Translations under genes and position numbers: made by a program
Assembly (NCBI GenBank): GCA_902728285.1
Contig: CACVBU010000824.1
Span: 575,307-639,306, forward strand
Reading direction: 5' to 3'
Source: Clytia hemisphaerica
Lineage: Eukaryota; Cnidaria; Hydrozoa; Leptothecata; Clytiidae
DNA length: 64,000 nucleotides
Part shown: positions 21,701-32,131 of the stretch, piece after piece
Layout: every line of letters starts with the position of its first letter
Numbering within the stretch: position 1 is the stretch's first letter
Notes under the pieces: generated by a model
What the model saw: only the letters and a program-made list of their open reading frames with translations
Told to the model about the DNA's origin: nothing
Databases searched by the model: none

Positions 21701-24700
21701 CTAAAACGCAATTTTCAAGCAAAATCCATTTTTGACTGGAAAAATCTTAAAATGGCAAAATGAACCTAAAATCTTTTTGCAGTGATAGCCTTCTGGAAAT
21801 ACTCCAGTGAAATCAAAATCCTTTGGGTTTAGGATAAGGGTATGACCGCCATTATGGAATTGAAATATGTGCTAAAACTGGCTAAAATGCAACATTTCAA
21901 GCAAAAACCCCATTTTTGACTAGCAGGAATTTCATTTCCATAATGGTGGATGTAAACAAATCCCAGACTCAAATGCATTTGTTTTCCCAGGAGAATTCAC
22001 AGAATACTATCACTTCAAAGAAATTTGGGTCCATGTTTATTGCCATTTCAGAGCAGTTTTTAGTCAAAAATGGGGTTTTTGCTTGAAATGTTGCATTTTA
22101 GCCAGTTTTAGCACATATTTCAATTCCATAATGGCGGTCATACCCTTATCCTAAACCCAAAGGATTTTGATTTCACTGGAGTATTTCCAGAAGGCTATCA
22201 CTGCAAAAAGATTTTAGGTTCATGTTTATTGCCATTTTTAAGATTTTTCCAGTCAAAAATGGGATTTTTGCTTGAAATATTGCGTTTTAGCAGGAATTTC
22301 AATTCCAAAATGGTGGATATACCCAAACCCCAAACCCAGATGATTTTGATTTTCCTGCAGTATTTCCAGAATACTTTCACTGCAAGAAAATTTGGGCCCA
22401 TGTCTATTGTCATTTTAGAGATTTTTTCAGTTCAAATTTGGGTTTTTGCNNNNNNNNNNTGACTTTGACATTTGACGCCCCACCCTAGTACCATTCTTTT
22501 TTGTAGGTTTTAAGGGGTATCAGCGTGGTTCTAGTTACAATATTTTTGGAGGGTACTTAGACCGCCCGTTTATTAGGCACCTGAAAGTACACCCAGTAGA
22601 TAGTTTCCAAATCTCGGTAATTTAAAATCTCTGGATCAGACTTAAGAAAAGTGGTACTATGATGATGGCACTTCTCACTCAGAGTGGTAACTTCATTTTC
22701 ATAATCGGTATTAAATTTCTAAAAGTTAGTCATTAGTCTTGTAAAATATCTCCGACTCCGGTAGCATTATCAATGGAAATATTTAATCTAGCCGTTTTTT
22801 CTTTAATACTGAAAAATCAGATTCAACATTACACCTACTGCGTTGAAAGAAGAAAACACGCTACCTGGAATCGTACACCCAAGATCTCGGGTGGAAAAAG
22901 ATGGAGAGGCTTCGCATGTTAAGAACACTGGTAAGAATAGAAATATTTGTCTTCATTGAAAATGTTCCAAGATATGTCTAATGATGGAATCAGAGAACGA
23001 AGCTTTTTGTGCACTCAAAGTATATAGTCCGTTATAATCGTCTACACAAGATCACTAAAAAAGAGAATAGTTTAGGAGGCGTGATAAATTCGGGCGGAGT
23101 AAGCAGTGGCGGAGGTGTTTACAGTGTTTTCGTTTGTTCCAAACTCTACAGCCACTTTTTTCCCGTAAACCGCCCTGACTATGCGCTTATATATTTTCCC
23201 GCAGTAATTACTGACTCTCTAAAACGGACGATAGCATCGTCTATTCTAATCTAAAGAACCTAAACTAGCTAACAGAATGATTGGAAATTTCTCATAGATG
23301 ACATAACTATTGAAAAAAATTACGAATTAACGCAAAATGCCGTAGCACAGCAATCACAACTTCCGACGGGAAATATTGGAAAGGCTGTTCAACATCAAAC
23401 ATGCTCTCAAATCACTTCGACACAGAAAGAACAAGCTACTCCAAGGTTAGTAAAGCTGACTAAGGAAAAAAAATTCAAATAAAAGTTCAACAAGGTTAGT
23501 CAACCCCTCAAAATCTTCTGATCATCTTCTAAATAAAGATATTTTTAAAACCCATCGCATATTTTCACTTTTACCATTCTCACTTTGAAATCTTGAGCTA
23601 TAACTATATACTGTAATACTATTTTGACTATTTTCTAAATGAACTTTTAGATTGATTCATCCGAGAGAAAGACTTTCAAACAGGCAACGATTTTATGCTG
23701 ACTCGGCCACCGTTCAAGGTATGTGCACTAAACTTATGAAGTGAAGCTAAAAGCGGAGTAAGCATATATTATCATTGGCTCCAACTACCAACACTTCATT
23801 GTTTTGTTCAGTTAGATGGTTGTCGTTGGTTTAAAACTCCTCGGTCGATTTTTTTGCCTTGTATCAAACAGAGGAAAGGATCCCAGACGGTGCCACTAAA
23901 CTGCATAGACTTGCAGCTGACCTGGGTTAATTTTCCAAGAATCGAAAATTCACTAGATTTTGAAAGAGTCAGCTTCTCTTCATTTCCACCAATTTTCATA
24001 GTTGATTTTAGGAAAAAAAATTAAATTTTTGCATCTGTCAGGGACCAGATTTTGTCTAACAGGGTCCAACTTTTGTTTCAAACAACAGGGAAAGGAAGGC
24101 ACAAAGCCGACCGCCTAAATAAGGTCTAATCGATAGGATGATGTCTAATCTAAATACCTCGAGGCGATTTGTAACTGGGTTTTCCACATAAAATATGGAC
24201 TGCGTTATATGATGCTTCTATTTGAAAGCCAATTAAATTATCATATACTTTGGTGACAAGTAAAGGCCGGTCTCCACTTGTGCGCGTTTCCATCGCAGTT
24301 TTTCGATCAATGCTTCCACGCTATTGGTCAAAAGAAAAATGAAGCAATTCCATTGGCGCGATCCGACGTAACGGTAGAAAAAACTTTCTTTCAAGCGCGC
24401 GCTACATTTTTTATGACGTAATCTTTGTTCCAAGCAAAAAGGATTGAAGCCAAAAGGTGCGATCGCAGCGCACACAAGTGGAGACCAGCCTTAAAGCACT
24501 GGTTAACATTTCCTAAATAACTTTTTAACTCGACCATCAAACAAGCTTTCGTGAATGATGAAGAACTGATAGTAATATACTTTCAAGATTTTCCGTTTCT
24601 ATCTATGTGCAGCTTTAGCGATTCTAACAAACGACGCATCACGAATTCATGAGATGACCTGTCATGCAACCGTCAACAACGACACAAACACGAATATAGA

Positions 24701-26233
24701 TCCATACACAACTTCATTAATAGTAGCAACAAATGACGAGAGACCAAATCTTTCAAAAAGAGACGAGTGTGTTGCCAAAAAAATCAACGTCTCGAAATCA
24801 GCAGCAGAAGCCGGCTGCTCAACGGAAAAGCATCAAGAAAAATGTTCTTCAAAAGATGCTAAGAAAAGGTATCTTAGGTCAAAATCTTCATTTTTAAGCT
24901 GTCAGACTCTTATAAGGGAAAATTTAAACCATATCTTTATGCTCGGTTCGACGTTTGATTGACTCTCACATAGTTTCTTTGCTTCTGGAAGATCTCTTCT
25001 CCTGACGCTAAACTGTAGTCAAATCTTTTCTTTCTTACTTTAGTCGGAAAAAGCAACAAGAGTTGGACCGCATTGCAACCCTAGAACAAAAACTAATGTT
25101 GGACAAAAACGAAATAGAGAGAAAGAAACTTGAGAAGCGACAAAAAGAGGAGGACCCGTTGAAAATGAAAATCAACTTGAAACAACTCAAACCATTCATT
25201 GATTCACAAGTAATCGAAGAATCGACAATTGAAGAGCCCTCGACAAATAAATCCCAAGAGAAGAAAAGGATTTTGAAAGCAAAACGTCGATTAGAATCTA
25301 AAGTCACTCTGCAAGTGGAACAGCAGGCACCATCAAACTTTCTAAAAGAAACATTTCCCTCAGGTTCATGGCAAATAGAAGAGAACCATTCTCTTAGTTA
25401 CAGTGAAAAATCTAACAATGCTGATCAAAGCCGAAATAATCTAACTACGACGGCAAAAACGGATGAAGTTTCTTTGGCAGAAGCAATAAACCATCCGTTT
25501 CCGGCACATGATTTCAATTGTGAAACAACACAATCTCACCGTTCGACCTCATCAGATTTCGATAGTGATTCTGATGGTCCCTATACAAAAGAGTTTGCCG
25601 ACTTTCTGAGAAATAGGGTTCGTGATGAGCCAAATGATAAAGTGAGAGCAAACGAAAGGCCAATCAAAAAACTAACAAAAAGAAGGATCATGAAGAAAGC
25701 TGAAAAGAATGAGAAGATTTTACCAACTGCTTCATCATCTATCACTCAAGAATCAACGCAGGATATTAAGCGCGAAGAAATTGAAGAGAGAGCCTCGACA
25801 ACAGTTCAAATTGAGCAACAACCACCTATTCTAGCATCAAACATCACTTCAGAACTAAATCTTGCTTTAAATGATCAAAAACCAGAAACGAAGAAACAAA
25901 TACGTCGCCGACGCCGACTAAACCAACGTCGTCGGGTTTTTATGTTCGACGACAGCTCGTCCGATGATGAAGAAAGCGAAAACGAATCTCCTCGATCGTG
26001 CCACGATGAAAAGTCGGAAGAGGTGAGAAAGAACATGGAAGGATTGAAAGAATTGAGACAGTTATTGATGAAGGAGGCCAAAATAACGTCAGATATAATG
26101 CAAGAATGTGGTACGTATTTTTGTTGAGAAATTTCAAATGTTTGAAGTGTTCGTGCTCATGAAAGGTTGATAAAAACAAGGCAAACCAATTCCTTCAGGC
26201 CATTTTCATGTCCTTTTAGCGTCTGATCATTAG
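18750..26233 (+). CDS. Unrecognised charged protein, eight exons, about 823 residues
   Basis: Exons: 18750-19359, 20050-20254, 22821-22930, 23298-23445, 23651-23718, 24619-24868, 25044-26110, 26220-26233. All introns are GT-AG and every junction keeps the reading frame (total 2472 bases), which is strong support. The N-terminal 140 residues look globular (GYSLLYETGVEKNEKVKFVV, ITQDCDNFETLDTRFGNKRW, LEIKWKYGITSKGPAVKV). The rest is low-complexity, rich in Lys, Glu, Ser and Gln, with a basic patch RRRRRLNQRRR followed by the acidic stretch DDSSSDDEESENE near the C-terminus and a final leucine-rich helix. This is typical of a nuclear or chromatin-associated protein, but I recognise no named domain. 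The frame is open upstream of the ATG to 18603, so further 5' exons are possible. The last exon is only 14 bases and is the weakest part. Confidence 0.65.
19644..19942. mobile_element. MITE in intron 1 of the 823-residue gene
   Basis: Left end ACAGATATCTAAGCCCGAAG and right end CTTCGGGCTTTACAGATATC are inverted copies, about 28 bases with small indels. Internal sequence is non-coding. Length is about 300 bases. Confidence 0.75.
21430..22449. repeat. Satellite units of about 190 bases arranged as a large palindrome
   Basis: Units of about 190 bases, each with ATTCTGGAAATACTnCAG, a CATTnTGGAATTGAAAT segment and GCAAAAACCCCATTTTTGAC, repeat from about 21430. From about 21542 the sequence runs to about 21920, then turns around. 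22063-22449 is a near-identical reverse complement of 21542-21920. The loop (about 21925-22060) holds another diverged unit. Confidence 0.9.
22450..22459. other. Assembly gap (10 N)
   Basis: Ten N bases. The right palindrome arm stops exactly at the gap and unrelated sequence starts after it, so the true distance and join are unknown. Confidence 1.
24263..24492. mobile_element. MITE, GGCCGGTCTCCACTTG family, intact copy
   Basis: Left end AAGGCCGGTCTCCACTTGTG and right end CACAAGTGGAGACCAGCCTT are inverted copies with one mismatch. The interior is non-coding. A second, damaged copy of the same family lies at 40863-41118 in an intron of MED25. Here the element lies in the intron between exons 5 and 6 of the 823-residue gene. 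Confidence 0.9.
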
Positions 26234-26777
26234 ACGCTGCTCCTCCTGAAATCACTAAAATGTTGGTAATAACAGCCTTGTTAGCGGAAAAAAACTAGAA
26301 AAAGTGCCATTTTTGACCACCAACGGACGCTGCCCTGCCTTTCTAAAATTAATTTCTGTAGAGTTTTGTTAATAGTTTGAGAAACACCGTTGACTACGTA
26401 CGGGATACAATTTGTCAACTAAACCTATAATTTTGGCTAACCATATTTTCCAATGCTAAATATAACAATAGAAGCAAGCAGAATGTTGTCAATGGATTCT
26501 AGAAATCCAAGATACCACAATAGTTCATTTACAGTTACAACTAAAATCATTTCCAGTTCCTTGAATACTTCAAAATTGTCTTTTCAAAAATATACTGTTC
26601 ATTGTCAGATACTCTGAAATTATGCTTCCAAAAAAAGTCTTTGTGTCTGTTTCACAATGTTCGAAAGTTGCCAAAATCCAAATACTTTTGCTGTTCTGTA
26701 GTCATTGGGGATTTTGAGGAGTTTGATTCTTTCAACCGGGAACGTCCGACCATTCATATTAAAACGTCCTTCCCAGC
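26234..26777. other. Intergenic region between convergent genes
   Basis: Holds the presumed 3' ends of the plus-strand 823-residue gene and the minus-strand membrane-protein gene. A short palindromic stretch AGCGTCTGATCATTAGACGCT lies at 26219-26239 and covers the last codons of the former. No clear poly(A) signal pair could be assigned. Confidence 0.4.
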
Positions 26778-28057
26778 TCAGTTGTTTTTCTTGACAGTTT
26801 TCTCTTTTAATTTGGTGACATGTCGTTCGCCTGGTTTCCGTGCTGTCTGAGCGGTCACACGAAATTTGACTTGATCTTCGTCAATTAGATCGAAACCACC
26901 CGCTGCAAAAAGCTAGAAAAAAAAATTAAATAAAGAGTTGGCGTCCATCAAGAGCAGATAGAGGTGTACCTTGAAGGAAGCTTTTAAAATATGGCACTCT
27001 GATTCTTAGATTCCTAAAGTAAAACGTATTTCCTGCGAATTTCAGGATAGTCGTTTAGCACTAACAATGTAATTTAAGAAATAAAAGGTCGTGTACTTGA
27101 AAACCCAACTTTAGAACATCGGTTCACAGCCAGGAGAACATGGACTGGGTGTTCCTATTTTTAGCTTTGTTTGAGTGCTAGATCGAGTCCTTTTTTAGAG
27201 AAAAACTTCCTTTGGAAGGAAGAACCCCCTTATGTGGTAACCCCCTTAGGAAAAACATTTGAAAATTCAGACCCCCCCCCCCTTAGGACATTCTAAAGAA
27301 ATTTCAGTCCATCCCTTTAAAATTGCTTAAAATTTTGAAATCTTTGTACATAATTTCATTTTCCTTAACTGGCAATCCCCTTAGGGAATTTAAACTTTCA
27401 ACAGCACCCCTCCCTCGGTGTATGGGTCATCAAAATGCAAGACCCCCCTCCTAAATGTGGGGGGGGGGTAGAAACTATGTTATTTTTGTGTAATAAAAAT
27501 CATGAGATAGCAAAGTTCAACTCACAATAAGGAAATATCCAATTAGGTACAATGTAAGGACGATTCCAATCACAATGTAAATTTGATCGTTGGTGAAAGT
27601 AATTGAAACACGTCCATGGTTATCTTCATCTTCGTGGTCAGACGAGCTTTCTGTTGTACCATTTTTCGGTGACGACGCCAAGATCTGTTGTTTGAAGAGG
27701 TTGTTATGAAAGATGGGAAAATTTATAGAATTGTACACTTGTTGGGTACTGTAATGTGTCAAAGATATCATCGATTGAACTCAATCACAGACTCAATCAA
27801 ACATGAAATCAAATATGACAATTTTTGGCAAAATTGAAAGTTCAACCTATGCATTTTGTTGGTTAAAAAGTAGTAAACCTTTATTCAAAGTAAATGAATC
27901 ATTTTTATCTTCCATACCACTTTGCCACGTTTAGCCAGAATAAAGTCTGATTAAAAAATTTGAAAAACAGTACCTCTTGTATGTAAACAGCCAGTAAAAA
28001 CATCCATATCCAACGACATGAACTGAAACTTCTCTGCCATAACAAACTCAATCTCAT
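26778..28057 (-). CDS. Small single-pass membrane protein, three exons, 125 residues
   Basis: Exons on the minus strand: 28057-27974, 27684-27526, 26912-26778. All junctions are GT-AG and phase 0 (84, 159 and 135 bases), with stop TGA at 26780-26778. Residues 1-28 (MRLSLLWQRSFSSCRWIWMF LLAV) look like a signal peptide or first hydrophobic helix. Residues 29-56 are polar and acidic (SSDHEDEDNHG). Residues 66-85 form a clear membrane helix (IYIVIGIVLTLYLIGYFLI). The last 40 residues are basic (TARKPGERHVTKLKEKTVKK) and so probably cytosolic. I do not recognise the family. If intron 2 were retained, translation would end two codons after its donor, giving a shorter form without the basic tail. 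Confidence 0.6.
27190..27475. repeat. C-run-rich repeat remnant in intron 2 of the membrane-protein gene
   Basis: Several C runs (CCCCC at 27226-27230, 27240-27246, ten C near 27283, CCCCTCC near 27408, and GGGGGGGGGG near 27461) separate AT-rich pieces that repeat AACCCCCTTAGGAAA and ACTGGCAATCCCCTTAGG. It resembles the G/C-run foldback elements found further right, but clear inverted ends were not established. Confidence 0.35.
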
Positions 28058-29157
28058 ATTAACCAAAAAATCGAATAACAAACAAAATTAGATGTGAAGA
28101 TTTTCACTCACATATGAAATTATTTAATGTCTAGGTTAGCTGATTAATAAAAACATGGATATAACAGCAGTTCTAAACTTTATATTTCTTTCTTTGTGCA
28201 AATACTCAAATAATCATGATAAAGAATTCTTATTTATGATATCTAAAGAATTTCTATTCGAGCTTAATAGCCGTTGCTTTATATATCTGCTCATTAGCAA
28301 CTTCAAGCTTTAGAAAGATTTGATTGAATGCATTTTTCCTTCTCTAACAAAACAAAAACAAATATGCCATTTAATTTTCGAGCTATAGCCTCGTTGATTG
28401 AATTAGATTCTTTTATAAGAAATTAACCTGTATAAACCAAATATTCTTGGGATATTCCTTATTTATTTATGTAGATAGTACTCACTGAATACTCTAGAAA
28501 ACTGGGAAATAAATACAATCTAATATTCGAGATAGCCTAAAGTGTACGAGTCTATCCAGCTTAACAAAATCAACCAAATACATAGCTTTATTTCCACTAT
28601 AAACTGACATCAATTTCATTAAATTCCTATGTTCTTATAGAATAGCTTATCTATAACGATCGTCATTAAAATTTAACGAGGAAGAAGCCTGGTTTCCATC
28701 GAAACAGGAACAGAGGCTAATGAGAACTGAAGAATCGAAACTCGCAAGTACACTTATTGTGGGCTAAAATAGTCTATAAAGCATAAATATTATATCAATC
28801 GTAAAAGGGGTTACGCACGGAGAACGAGTCTCGTGTTCGCAAAGCGAAAGGATTCTATAGACGCCTCAAGCCCACACTAGTTATGTAAGAAGAGGTGAAG
28901 GCTATCAATCCGCTGCTAAAAAGAACATCGTACTCTTTTTCCGAATATCCCAAACACCAAAGAAATTCCGAAAAATCCAAAATTCCATAAATCTAAAAAT
29001 TACAACTTAAAACGGATCATGAACTTGAAATCGATTTCTAATTGATCCGATAGATAGATTCTATCGATGATTACCAATCCAATGAAGACTCAATAAGTAA
29101 TAGTTATTGCATGACTTTGAGTGCAATACGAGAAATATTTTACGAGCGAGGCGAGCC
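28058..29157. other. Non-coding upstream region
   Basis: AT-rich region 5' of the minus-strand membrane-protein gene. 28690-28880 is less AT-rich and may include promoter sequence. Nothing specific identified. Confidence 0.3.
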
Positions 29158-29864
29158 TTGACCGTTGATAACATTAGGGGTAAAGGGACCCAATCCATTA
29201 TTTATTCCGAGAGTTCAGTTCTTTTCGATTGTTTTGTTTTGATTTTCTCACGCTGCTTACCCAAATGTTAACCAATTTTTATTCAAAGTCGTCCTAATGC
29301 CTCATAACACCCCTCTCTCGTTGCATTCTCGATAAATTTCCCGATCCAAAGAGGGGTTAGCCATTTCCAAACTCCTTTCCAATACCATCTTATTCCCCAT
29401 AAAATTCCCGATAGAATGAGGGGTCAACGACCTCCCAATTCCTTTCCAATCTCGAGTTATCGCATTTTTTTGTTTTGATGACGTCATCAGCTAAAAATGG
29501 CTAAAAATTCAGCCAAATTTTAAAGTCCTACTCAAGCCTTATAAACCTTACCATCTCATTCCCCATAAAGTTATCGATCTAATGAGGGGTCAACGACCTC
29601 TCAACTCTTCTTCAAACTCGAGATATCGCATGTTTTCTATTTTGATGACGTCATCAACTGAAAATGGCTAAAAATTCAGCCAAATTTGGAAGTCCTACTC
29701 AAGCCTTATAAACCTTACCATCTCATTCCCCATAAAATTCCCGATAAAATGAGGGGTCAACGACCTCCCAACTCCTCTTCAAACTTGAGATATCACATTT
29801 TGAAGTTTTTCCCAAACCCGTGACGTCAGAGGGTCCCTTTACCCCTAATGTTGTCAACGGTCAA
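29158..29864. mobile_element. Non-autonomous DNA transposon, 34-base inverted ends
   Basis: The left end TTGACCGTTGATAACATTAG and the following GGTAAAGGGACCC are matched in inverse by GGGTCCCTTTACCCCTAATG plus TTGTCAACGGTCAA at 29831-29864. Inside are about three tandem units of roughly 170 bases with the phrases ATGAGGGGTCAACGACCTCC, GAGATATCGCAT and GATGACGTCATCA. No coding frame. Length 707 bases. Confidence 0.85.
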
Positions 29865-30232
29865 TTCGCGAATTTTGAAATTTTTGCGGTCAACAGGTAC
29901 CTTATGCCCCAAGGGTCCCAAAAAACCAAGAAACGTCAATTTTTTCCAAGGGAAAGTGGGTTTTTAAATTTGCGAAAGATTGACACTGCAACGACTTCTT
30001 CTTAAAAACGCTAATTTTCAAAGCTGAAACATTCCAGAGGCTAAACATGTTGGAATAGCGGCTAGACGAAAAAAAAGGTGAATTTCCATTTTTAGTGCCC
30101 GCATATCATTGAAATTTTGTAAATTTTGCTTACGCGCATGCGTTTGCCAAAAGAGTCGCACTCCGCTCGCTAACGCTCGCTCCGTGCGTAATGATACCGC
30201 TGATAAGGAAAAACTGCTGATAACTAACTTTA

Positions 30233-31192
30233 ATGTATTATACTCTTCACCTTTATTCAGCTGAAGCAAATAAAAGCCTATCGGAGGATCTAGAAGATAG
30301 TGAAAAGCTTGACAGGTTGAAAAAATGGATACGAGAATTGCACACAGGACTGGACACTAATGATGAAGAATCGCACATAGGACTGGACACTAATGTTGAC
30401 GCGGAAGAAGTTGGTTATGGCCCCAGGGACGACAATGTTGAAGCGTGGCGACCGTTTCGGGTATAATTTGTCACTTTTGGATTTTGGGGCTTTTATTAGC
30501 ATTAGGCATTAGGCACTTTGGATTCTTGGAAATGTGGGATTCACAGACTATTTTTAGGCTTTAATGGAATATAATGGGAATAAATCAAAGTCTCTTTCTT
30601 TTAATTTGAATATATTTAAATAGGATCTAATTTTTAAACTTTTTTTTTTTGGGGGGGGGGAGATCTTAATGGTCCTAAGCCTAAGCTGTTATAAACATAA
30701 AGGTTGTATTCTTGGCCTTTAAAAAAACAGCATATTGAGGGAAAATTAGGATAAAAAGGGGATGGGTAGGTAGGCATTCGATGCTCGTGAATAGTTTAAA
30801 GGCTAAAAAAGCAAACAGTGTTGTACGTAGTAATCAACGAAATGAATTTTTGTATGTTTCTCTGGTCAAGAGTTGCCCCAAGACAATGGCTTATATTATA
30901 AACAAACAAAAATTTCTTCTTATAGGCATGCGCCAACTGCGGCACGTTTGGTTACCATTACTGGTGTAACACCTGTCACTTGGTTTTCTACTGCAATGAA
31001 ACATGTCAACTACAACACTGGCATGCTCAACATGAGAAACAATGTCCTGGTGATGGGTATGTTACAACCTCCAGTGAGGATGAACAAAGTAATGATATCA
31101 AAGAAAGTGAAAAAGGCTCTGAAAAGAAAGTTTGCCAAAGTAGGACAAGTGAATGGTTGAGAGAAATACGAGGGAAATTTGATTGTGACTGA
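30233..31192 (+). CDS. MYND zinc-finger protein, two exons, 164 residues
   Basis: Exon 1 is 30233-30460 (donor CGG/GTATAA) and exon 2 is 30926-31192 (acceptor TTCTTATAG), joined in phase 0. The first 76 residues are acidic with a short duplication (GLDTNDEES / GLDTNVDAEE). Exon 2 opens with a complete MYND-type finger: CANC, then CNTC, then FYCNETC and HAQHEKQC, fitting the C-x2-C, C-x2-C, C-x3-C, H-x3-C ligand order. The tail is acidic and then basic, ending SEWLREIRGKFDCD. MYND fingers bind proline-rich peptides in other nuclear proteins. Exon 1 has an acceptor-like TTTATTCAG at 30253-30261, so the true 5' end may lie in an upstream exon. An AATAAA lies at 31356. The gene converges on MED25. 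Confidence 0.65.
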
Positions 31193-32131
31193 GTAAGTAT
31201 GAGCAAAGAAGGAATTTTATAAAAGGGAAGGGTAGAAGAATGCGTCTTGGGAGATGTTGCCAAAAAGTCAAACAAGGCACAAATCCTGTATTTAAGCGTT
31301 TCCATACCATAAGTTATCCTGAGAGAAGGATTTTTTTAACCACTCATTTATGTAAAATAAAAGCACTGGAAAAATGTTACACTTTTGTGCAAAAAGGGGA
31401 ATTGAGAAGATACACAGGCCAAGCTGGTAAATAAAACAAATGTTGTTTTTATATTGTATTAAGATTTTTAATCTTTTTTGTTTTAATTTTTCATCAGACT
31501 GTACATATTGTTGATATATTTATTTTACAATAATTTATACAATTGTCTATTTTGATTGGTTGGTTGGTAAAAAAAAATTATCAATTCTATTCATTGATAT
31601 TTATAAAAGTCTTTCTTTCTTCAGACCATTAAGGTTGATTGTGATGTAAGTGTTCATTCATAAAATGCTTAATTTAGGGGAATAGTTTACAACTTGTTAC
31701 ATCTCAGCATAACTAATTCCAGGGTCCAAAACCGGACAGCAAACATTCCACCATACAAAGTTCGATAGACTCTTAAATTGTATCTAATTGTATCTTTCAT
31801 CTTTGGGAAATCAGTTTTGGATTGTTTTTTTAGTACCATTGTTTTGAAAATGATTCAATTTATTGAACAGTTTTTACATGGTCTTCCAGAGTAATCAAAA
31901 ACAAAGCCATCCAAAAAAAAACAATGCCATTTGATTCAATTTCCATTTAAAAGCAAAACCTTTGCTTTATGCAAGGATTTCAAATGTAAAAACAATGCCA
32001 ACATAAAATAAACCAATAAACCATCAAAGCAAAGCAAGGCAAAGCAATTATCTACATAAGAAACCAAGAAAAACAAATACACCATGTATAAAAAAACCAG
32101 TATAATACCTCTCTTTCTCCAATTTTCACTC
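31193..32131. other. 3' region between the MYND gene and MED25
   Basis: Contains plus-strand AATAAA near 31356 and 31429 (MYND gene side). It also has minus-strand AATAAA (TTTATT on the plus strand) near 31859 and 31519, candidate poly(A) signals for MED25. No other gene seen. Confidence 0.5.

Larger units (their letters stand above)
20260..22820. other. Large intron filled with satellite-like sequence
   Basis: Intron 2 of the 823-residue gene. 20430-20460 carries a C tract. 20790-21540 contains loose tandem units with recurrent phrases (AAAATCATTTGGGT, CCGCCATTATGGAA). The palindrome and gap at 21542-22459 are described separately. No coding exon recognised in either orientation. Confidence 0.5.
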
